Position numbers and translations under genes: made by a program
Shown: piece by piece, positions 16,183 through 21,437 of the stretch
How positions within the stretch are numbered: position 1 is the stretch's first letter
Layout: every line of letters begins with the position of its first letter
Assembly (NCBI RefSeq): GCF_032250955.1
Contig: NZ_JAVVES010000047.1
Span: 1 to 21,437, forward strand
Length of the DNA: 21,437 nt
Reading direction: 5' to 3'
From: Sulfuriflexus sp032250955
GTDB lineage: Bacteria > Pseudomonadota > Gammaproteobacteria > AKS1
The notes under the pieces: generated by a model
Told to the model about the DNA's origin: nothing
The model's database searches: none
What the model saw: only the letters and a program-made list of their open reading frames with translations

Positions 16183-17064
16183 ATGGATACAATAATTCTA
16201 TATTCAGCATCGATTACCACAGGCCTCAGTGTCATGCTGTTTGCGCTGCTGATATTTTATTTCGACTCTATGGTGCCGGATGAAGATCGCACCTACATGG
16301 ATCCATTGACATTCAAATTGAAAATTGTCTGGCCTTTTATCCGTATCCTTGCATATTTCGTTTGTACCAAGCTACCGCAATCCTATCGAGACAACGTACA
16401 GGCAAGATTGCAGAAAACCGGAGTTTCCTATCTATTGTCAGCGGAGGAATTTATCGCTTTCCGCATGATTACCAGTGTTCTGTTTTTAATCCTGGTCCTC
16501 ATTATTATGGGTGCCGCACATATGGAGGAACCTATATTCCTCTTAATCGCTCCTTTGCTGGGCTTTATGCTGCCCGAGGTATGGCTCAGCGATACGCGCA
16601 AGAAACGTGACTCCAAGATCATCCGGCAGATGCCTACTTACCTGGACTTTATCACCATGTCAGTTGAGGCAGGGCTGAACCTCTCGGGGGCATTCGAACA
16701 GGCCCGTGAAAAGGGGCCTGCGGGTCCGCTGCGTAATGAATTGGGTATTGTCCTGCGCGATATACGTGCGGGTACCAGTCGTGCCGATGCGCTCCGGCGT
16801 ATGTCCACACGCCTGGATATTAACGAAATGACCAGCTTTGTCAGCACTATTATCCAGGCCGAGAGGATGGGGGCCAGCATGGGCTCTGTGCTCCGTACCC
16901 AGTCTGAACAGCGCCGTACAGAACGTTTCCAACGTGCTGAAAAACTGGCGATGGAGGCCCCGGTCAAACTGGTGGGCCCACTGGTTCTGTTTATTTTCCC
17001 GGTAACCTTTATCGTTATCGGTTTCCCGATAGTCATGAAGTTTCTCAGTGAGGGGCTTTTTTGA
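16183..17064 (+). CDS. tadC: Tad inner-membrane platform protein TadC
   Basis: This 293-residue T2SSF-family protein is the partner of TadB. It has an N-terminal helix (about 8-27), central helices (about 96-130), a cytoplasmic domain with IRQMPTYLDFITMSVEAGLN and GTSRADALRRMSTRLD, the segment IIQAERMGASMGSVLRTQSE typical of TadC, and C-terminal helices (about 260-285). It starts 3 bp after the tadB stop, and its own stop overlaps the TTG of the next gene (TTGA), so the three genes are tightly coupled. Confidence 0.9.
   Translation: MDTIILYSASITTGLSVMLFALLIFYFDSMVPDEDRTYMDPLTFKLKIVWPFIRILAYFVCTKLPQSYRDNVQARLQKTGVSYLLSAEEFIAFRMITSVLFLILVLIIMGAAHMEEPIFLLIAPLLGFMLPEVWLSDTRKKRDSKIIRQMPTYLDFITMSVEAGLNLSGAFEQAREKGPAGPLRNELGIVLRDIRAGTSRADALRRMSTRLDINEMTSFVSTIIQAERMGASMGSVLRTQSEQRRTERFQRAEKLAMEAPVKLVGPLVLFIFPVTFIVIGFPIVMKFLSEGLF
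17050..17055 (+). promoter_or_regulatory. Ribosome binding site supporting the TTG start of the DUF192 gene
   Basis: GAGGGG at 17050-17055, inside the end of tadC, lies five bases before TTG at 17061. The only downstream in-frame ATG falls within the conserved DUF192 motif WERMRGLLGR, so the TTG is the best start. Confidence 0.6.
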
Positions 17065-17417
17065 TCCCGGGAAAAATCCGCAGGCAATCAGACGCCTCAA
17101 CGATAGTTGATCGTGCATGGAAGACACAAACCGCCTGGGAACGCATGCGTGGCCTGTTGGGAAGAAAAAAGCTCCTCGAACAGGAAGCATTGCTGATTGT
17201 GCCATGCTCGTCCGTGCACACCATCGGCATGAGCTATGAAATTGATATAGTTTATCTGGATGCCCAGGGCAAGGTTCTGAAAACGGTATCCAGATTAAAG
17301 CCATTGCGGTTTTCGTTTTGCAGTGGCGCACATTATACGCTGGAACTATCAGGCGGTTTTCTGGCACGATGTCCATTGTTGAAAGGTGAGACGGTGGAAT
17401 GGCAAGGCTCGTTATGA
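17061..17417 (+). CDS. DUF192 family protein (COG1430)
   Basis: This 118-residue single-domain protein shows the family landmarks AWERMRGLLGR (26-36), PCSSVHTIGMSYEIDIVYLD (48-67) and a RLKPLRFSFCSGAHYTLEL segment. DUF192 is a small beta-rich fold of unknown biochemical function, usually seen as a secreted or periplasmic protein; here no signal peptide is visible with the TTG start, so it should be cytoplasmic. It overlaps tadC by 4 bp and the following lipoprotein gene by 4 bp (ATGA), which places it firmly within the operon. Its recurrence in Tad loci would have to be checked by genome comparison. Confidence 0.88.
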   Translation: MIPGKIRRQSDASTIVDRAWKTQTAWERMRGLLGRKKLLEQEALLIVPCSSVHTIGMSYEIDIVYLDAQGKVLKTVSRLKPLRFSFCSGAHYTLELSGGFLARCPLLKGETVEWQGSL

Positions 17418-17932
17418 AATTGATTACCTATTTTTTTCTGCTACTCAGTTATGCAGCCCTGGCAGGGTGCGCGACAGGAACATTCGCGACAACTGCTGAG
17501 AATAGCGCCACGGATTACCTGCTGTTAAAAGAGCAGGCCGATCAGGCCTACGCTAAAAAGCAATACGATATTGCGGAAACAGAATACCTGCGCTTGACCG
17601 ATGCTGTGCCCCGGGACGCAGATGCCTGGTTCAAGCTCGGCAACATCTATGCCAGGACGCACAAGCCGGAGAAGGCTATCAAGGCATATCATGAAGCTAT
17701 TTTACGTGAGCCCGGGCTTTCCAAGGCCTGGCACAACATGGGTGTCGTACATATGCGGCAGGCTGCAAATGCTTTCTTGTCCCTGCAAAAGCATGCGGCG
17801 ACGGATGATCCGCTCAATGATATTGCTTTACGCCGTTTAAATGCTCTGTATGAACTAATGCCAACACAGCAGGAGGCTTCGCAACCTGTAGTAGAAAGGC
17901 TAAAAGCCAATGAGACCGAGATTCAGGAATGA
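17414..17932 (+). CDS. TPR lipoprotein, TadD-like
   Basis: This 172-residue outer-envelope lipoprotein has MKLITYFFLLLSYAALAGC as a lipoprotein signal peptide with lipobox LAGC (acylated C19). Two to three tetratricopeptide repeats follow (about 38-115), including AYAKKQYDIAETEYLRL, AWFKLGNIYARTHKPEKAIK and AWHNMGVVHMRQA. In Tad systems TadD is a TPR lipoprotein needed for pilus assembly, and this gene occupies its usual place near tadC. The ATG at 17414 overlaps the previous stop as ATGA; an in-frame ATG at 17399 would add five residues before the signal peptide. The stop overlaps the next ATG, again as ATGA. Confidence 0.85.
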   Translation: MKLITYFFLLLSYAALAGCATGTFATTAENSATDYLLLKEQADQAYAKKQYDIAETEYLRLTDAVPRDADAWFKLGNIYARTHKPEKAIKAYHEAILREPGLSKAWHNMGVVHMRQAANAFLSLQKHAATDDPLNDIALRRLNALYELMPTQQEASQPVVERLKANETEIQE

Positions 17933-18684
17933 CTATCGGTAAGGATTACAGGCCGAACTTATGCCGCATCAAGCGCTACAAGGCACAGGCAATGGTCGAG
18001 TTTATTATCATTTTCCCGGTTTTACTGATGCTGCTATTCGGTGCACTGCAGTTCGCCTTATTATACAAGGCCAAGACCACACTCAATTATGCGGCCTTTG
18101 AAGCCGCCAGGGCTGCCGCGGTGAATAACGGGCGTCGAGATGCTGTGAATGAGGCCTTTGCACGTGGTCTGGCACCGCTTTATACACATAATAATACTGT
18201 TGAAGAAGTGCATACCGCCCGGGAGAAGGTCAGGGATGAAGTTAACAACGGTGAATTTATCTGCATGGAACGTATCAACCCGACCGATACTGAATTCTCG
18301 GCATATTCTGTGCCTCACCAGGATTTTAACAATAGCGAAGCTATTCCCGTTGATAATATGGTCTATCGTGACCCGACCATTACTGCGGGGGCAAGAATAT
18401 CCCATCATGACGCGACCTTGTTCAAGCTTAAAGTGACATATTGCTATCCTCTTTACGTGCCATTCCTGAACAAGGTTATCCCGGAATGGTTTACCGGCGG
18501 TTCGGATATACGCGTTACAGGCGCCGCCCAAGGTGGATCTTTCCAGGCAAATAACCAGGGCATAGGCTCATTCAGGCAGAATTGCATTGACGAGAAACGA
18601 TTGCCGATTATTTCATTCGCAATCATGCGGATGCAATCACCTGTTATTAATGATACCTATTCTACTGCCCAGCAGTGTAACTAG
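17929..18684 (+). CDS. TadE-like minor pilin
   Basis: This 251-residue TadE-family pseudopilin has a basic leader ending RYKA|QAMVEF, a hydrophobic helix (about 24-45, IIIFPVLLMLLFGALQFALL), and then YKAKTTLNYAAFEAARAAAV, the hallmark of TadE proteins. The residue before the predicted cut is Ala19, not the usual Gly, while Glu24 at +5 is kept. The C-terminal region has a few cysteines (around C108, C175, C222 and the penultimate C250) that might pair. It starts by ATGA overlap with the TPR gene and ends the tight gene cluster; 126 bp follow before the channel gene. Confidence 0.88.
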   Translation: MTIGKDYRPNLCRIKRYKAQAMVEFIIIFPVLLMLLFGALQFALLYKAKTTLNYAAFEAARAAAVNNGRRDAVNEAFARGLAPLYTHNNTVEEVHTAREKVRDEVNNGEFICMERINPTDTEFSAYSVPHQDFNNSEAIPVDNMVYRDPTITAGARISHHDATLFKLKVTYCYPLYVPFLNKVIPEWFTGGSDIRVTGAAQGGSFQANNQGIGSFRQNCIDEKRLPIISFAIMRMQSPVINDTYSTAQQCN

Positions 18685-18810
18685 ACCTATAACGCTTCGC
18701 CAGGTAATAGCACGTAGCCCCCCATTATCCGGGATTGTGGTGTTTGCTTATAGCCAAGTAAGTAGTTATCGCATAATATCCTGATAGCATATTAATAAGG
18801 CCACTCCAGA
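18685..18810. other. Gap between the Tad operon and the channel gene
   Basis: There is no gene in these 126 bp. CATAAT at 18772-18777 looks like a -10 element and TTGCTT at 18744-18749 like a -35, but the 22-bp spacer is too long for a standard promoter. No terminator hairpin with a T run was found after the TadE stop, so read-through into the channel gene is possible. Confidence 0.25.
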
Positions 18811-21165
18811 GTGCTAATCGGAATTAAAAAAATAAAATTTTCAGAATCGCTGATGCCAGGCATAAGTCGCGCATTTTCCCTTGTATTCCTTGTGTTGATG
18901 ATTTCCGTCGTCATGCCTGCCTATGCCCAGGATGAGACACAAGACCCTATGGAAGGGGTTATAACGGAATTAACGACTATCGAGCGTGATTTGGATGCGG
19001 GGCGGCTTGATGTAGACACGCTGGTCAAAGACAATAAAAAACTCACTGACATGAAAATTCGTGCAACCGAATGTGTTGCAACCTACGAAAAGCGCATCAC
19101 CGATAAACAGACATCGCTTGCCAGCCTTGGTGATGAGAAAAAAGACGAGCCCATCGAGGTCAGAAAGCAACGTAAACAACTTCAAGAAGAAATCGACAGC
19201 GATAGTTCTTCGCTGGCAACATGCAAAGCAATTCTCTTACGTCTTGATAACACTATCAACAAGGTCGAAACGCAACGTCAGCAACGCCTGCAGGAACAAC
19301 TTCTGCCGCGTGGCCCCAATATTCTTGAGATCATCGATCTCAACATGAAGCAACCGGCGGAATGGTTAACAAGCCCCTGGGAATTCAATAAGGATCGCAG
19401 CTGGCTTCGACAGGCCCCAGATGAAGACTTGTCGCTGTTGATCGCAGTTATCATTATCAGTATCACCATCGGTATCTTCATCCGCTTGCAATTCAGTAAG
19501 TGGGTTAAGCGACAGTACTGGTCTGATGGTCTGGGTGGGCGTTTTTCCGAGTCTGTATTAATATCTTTCTGTCATGATGCACCGTACCTGCTTGGTTCTG
19601 TTTCGACTGCTATATGTTTACACTACCTTACAATCGGCATTCAACCTCATCCTATCGTTACCACCCTGGGCTATGGACTGGCATTTTTATTCGTATCTCG
19701 CTTTGTGATTCGCTTCACACTCGCGCCTTCTACACCGGGAAGACTGTTTCTGGATATAAACCTGGATACCGCCAGAGCGTTCGCCAGGCGACTGTATGTG
19801 CTGACGGTAATCGTATTTTTTGGATACCTCTCCGTTGACACCCTGATCAGTGCCAGTCTGCCGGATTATGCTATCAGGCTGGTGAATTCTGTTATCTACA
19901 TTCTGTTTGCCATTAATATGATCTGGATATTATGGTTGTTCCGCGAGCTGGGCGGGATAGTACGCCATGGCTGGTTTCGCTACGGCCTGTCGCTGGTGTT
20001 GATTGTCGCGGTCATCACCGATCTCATTGGTTATTTCAATCTTGCTGGCTGGTTATTCAGGTCTGTCTTCGGAACCTTACTGGCAATTGGCGTGGTCCAG
20101 ATTACGGGTCGCCTCATCTCGGAGGTGCTCGAAGGACTTGAGTATGGCAAGACACCCTGGCAGCGCAGCCTGCGCCGATTGATAGGCTTGACCACGGAAG
20201 GACACATAACCGGATTCTTCTGGATACGTCTACTGGTGATTCTCGGTCTGTGGGGATTACTGGCCTTGCTGCTGATCTTTATCTGGGATGTTTCTGCCAG
20301 TGTAATAGAAGAGATCAGGCTCGTGTTTACCAATGGCTTCACCATTGGCTCTCTTAAGGTAGTGCCCGCAAGGATTATGCTTGCCCTGGTCAGCCTGGGC
20401 TTTCTAGTAGCACTGAGTGCCTGGGTCCAGGGACAACTAAAAAAACACTGGCTTAATAACATGCCGATGGAGCAGGGTACTCAGCAGGCGCTGGTGACGG
20501 TGACTGGCTATGTAGGTGTGACCATTGCGATCCTGGTTTCACTTGGTATCGCCGGAATAGAATTTGCCAATCTCGCTATCATCGCCGGGGCCTTGTCTGT
20601 CGGTATCGGTTTTGGCCTGCAAAATATCGTCAATAATTTTGTTTCGGGATTGGTGCTTTTATTTGAACGTCCTATCAAGGCCGGTGACTGGATTGTAGTT
20701 GGTGCCACGGAAGGTTATGTGAAACGCATACGTATACGCGCCACCCAGATACAGACCTTTGACCGCGCTGACGTTATAGTACCGAACTCTGAGCTGGTTT
20801 CAGGGCAGGTAACCAACTGGATGCTCCATGATACACGCGGAAGGGCACGTATTCCTGTTGGTGTGGCCTATGGCACGGATACTGCCAAGGTAAAGAAAAT
20901 CCTTCTCGAGCTCGCTGAGCAACATGAAGAAATCATAACCGATGTCATCTCGCTCGTGCCGGCAGTGTTATTTCAGCGCTTTGGTGATAGCGCCCTGGAG
21001 TTCGAATTACGCGTACATATCCACAATGTCGATAACCGCCTTCATGTGATAAGCGATTTGAATTATGCTATCGATCAGGCATTCCGTGAAAATGGCATAT
21101 CGATTCCATTTCCTCAGCGTGATGTCCATCTTCGAGACATGCCAGGTCCTGCCGGCGAGAGCTGA
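18811..21165 (+). CDS. MscS-family mechanosensitive channel with periplasmic coiled-coil domain
   Basis: This 784-residue inner-membrane channel has a signal peptide (hydrophobic 21-37, probable cut AYA|QDE), a periplasmic domain of about 130 residues rich in coiled coil (RKQRKQLQEEIDSDSSSLAT), then many membrane helices from about 205, and the MscS core from about 560. The core holds pore helix TM3 (IIAGALSVGIGFGLQNIV), LLFERPIKAGDWI and the cytoplasmic beta and vestibule domains. The layout resembles the large MscK/MscM channels of E. coli but is shorter than these (about 1100 residues). Likely role: osmotic down-shock relief. The start may be GTG 18811 or ATG 18853; the latter still keeps the signal peptide. 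Neither has a strong ribosome site. Confidence 0.92.
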   Translation: MLIGIKKIKFSESLMPGISRAFSLVFLVLMISVVMPAYAQDETQDPMEGVITELTTIERDLDAGRLDVDTLVKDNKKLTDMKIRATECVATYEKRITDKQTSLASLGDEKKDEPIEVRKQRKQLQEEIDSDSSSLATCKAILLRLDNTINKVETQRQQRLQEQLLPRGPNILEIIDLNMKQPAEWLTSPWEFNKDRSWLRQAPDEDLSLLIAVIIISITIGIFIRLQFSKWVKRQYWSDGLGGRFSESVLISFCHDAPYLLGSVSTAICLHYLTIGIQPHPIVTTLGYGLAFLFVSRFVIRFTLAPSTPGRLFLDINLDTARAFARRLYVLTVIVFFGYLSVDTLISASLPDYAIRLVNSVIYILFAINMIWILWLFRELGGIVRHGWFRYGLSLVLIVAVITDLIGYFNLAGWLFRSVFGTLLAIGVVQITGRLISEVLEGLEYGKTPWQRSLRRLIGLTTEGHITGFFWIRLLVILGLWGLLALLLIFIWDVSASVIEEIRLVFTNGFTIGSLKVVPARIMLALVSLGFLVALSAWVQGQLKKHWLNNMPMEQGTQQALVTVTGYVGVTIAILVSLGIAGIEFANLAIIAGALSVGIGFGLQNIVNNFVSGLVLLFERPIKAGDWIVVGATEGYVKRIRIRATQIQTFDRADVIVPNSELVSGQVTNWMLHDTRGRARIPVGVAYGTDTAKVKKILLELAEQHEEIITDVISLVPAVLFQRFGDSALEFELRVHIHNVDNRLHVISDLNYAIDQAFRENGISIPFPQRDVHLRDMPGPAGES

Positions 21166-21361
21166 TTTAATCCTGTTTCAGCATTGGATACGCATCCGAT
21201 CTGATAACGGGATCATAATCTGTGGTTATATTGTAGTGCTGCAGGAGAGTGTATTCCGGCGTTTATAGTCTATTTCACTGCTGTCCCGTTAATTCCCCCT
21301 TCCTTCGGGAGAGGGTTAGGGTGAGGGAGAGGGGATTTAGATTCGATAACATATTGTTTTA
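21166..21361. other. Intergenic tail after the channel gene
   Basis: No gene is recognised in these 196 bp. A short imperfect stem ATTGGAT-ACGC-ATCCGAT lies at 21183-21200 without a following T run, so a terminator cannot be claimed. The right half holds the GC-rich repeat described separately, followed by AT-rich DNA up to the end repeat. Confidence 0.3.
21291..21338. repeat. REP-like intergenic repeat
   Basis: The segment contains GGGAGAGGGTTAGGGTGAGG followed by GAGAGGGGATTT, and begins AATTCCCCCTTCC, an imperfect inverse of its own end. The word GAGAGGGTTAGGGTGAGGG is familiar as a widespread intergenic repeat in proteobacterial genomes (established by recollection, not searched). Its position between a gene end and a probable insertion sequence fits an extragenic repeat. 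Confidence 0.55.
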
Positions 21362-21437
21362 GGCTCTTCGGAAAAATTAGTGGGTAAAAATATAGCGAAT
21401 TTGGAGCAATAGAGATAGTTTTCTGGAAATTGGAGGG
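21362..21437. repeat. 76-bp inverted end repeat, right copy (probable insertion-sequence end)
   Basis: This is the exact reverse complement of bases 1-76. On the + strand it starts GGCTCTTCGGAAAAATTAGT and runs to GGAAATTGGAGGG at the window edge. That last purine-rich word looks like a ribosome binding site, so a transposase gene may begin just beyond the window. The 8 bases before it (21354-21361, TTGTTTTA) are AT-rich and differ from those beside the left copy, so the two copies are not the two ends of one inserted element facing its own target duplication. Confidence 0.75.

Noticed and set aside
1..21437. Linear plasmid or phage genome with terminal inverted repeats
   Set aside because: Gene content is chromosomal (dbpA, kinase, Tad locus, channel), there are no replication or phage genes, and the left repeat runs into a broken gene.

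Overview
The window looks like a chromosomal contig from a gammaproteobacterium of roughly balanced GC content. The evidence is a dbpA-type RNA helicase close to the enterobacterial protein, a multidomain hybrid histidine kinase, a Tad-type pilus locus and an MscS-type channel. The species cannot be told from the sequence. No rRNA, tRNA, CRISPR array or complete mobile element was seen.

Ends: bases 1-76 are the exact reverse complement of bases 21362-21437. Read outward from the window, both begin GGCTCTTCGG, which resembles an insertion-sequence terminus (possibly ISL3-like). The simplest reading is that two oppositely oriented copies of one repeat flank this segment and the assembly broke inside them. 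The left copy cuts into a TerB-like gene.

Left part (76-5194): the broken TerB-like gene on the + strand, then two minus-strand genes. The first is a 1012-residue hybrid kinase with an unusual domain order (Hpt, two receivers, three PAS, kinase core). The second is the DEAD-box helicase DbpA.

Centre (5195-18684): a 564-bp leader rich in inverted repeats precedes a tightly packed + strand Tad-like locus. Its order is Flp major pilin, hairpin, TadG-like protein, TadE/G-like pseudopilin, secreted protein with an internal duplication, short pseudopilin, CpaB/RcpC, CpaC/RcpA secretin, TadA ATPase with an N-terminal FHA domain, TadB, TadC, DUF192 protein, TPR lipoprotein (TadD-like) and TadE-like minor pilin. 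Most genes abut or overlap, so they are probably one transcription unit. The inferred machine is a secretin channel with CpaB at the outer envelope, TadB/C in the inner membrane driven by TadA, and one Flp pilin plus several minor pilins with class III-type leaders. No TadZ/CpaE and no prepilin peptidase gene lies in the window.

Right part (18685-21437): an MscS-family channel gene with a periplasmic coiled coil, a GC-rich REP-like intergenic repeat, and the second end repeat.

The most unusual element is CpaB. Its second half is about 290 residues of 7-residue units ending in DG, NG or similar turns, which suggests a long antiparallel beta meander. The FHA-TadA fusion, with weakened phosphothreonine-binding residues, and the set of non-canonical minor pilins also set this locus apart from textbook Tad systems.
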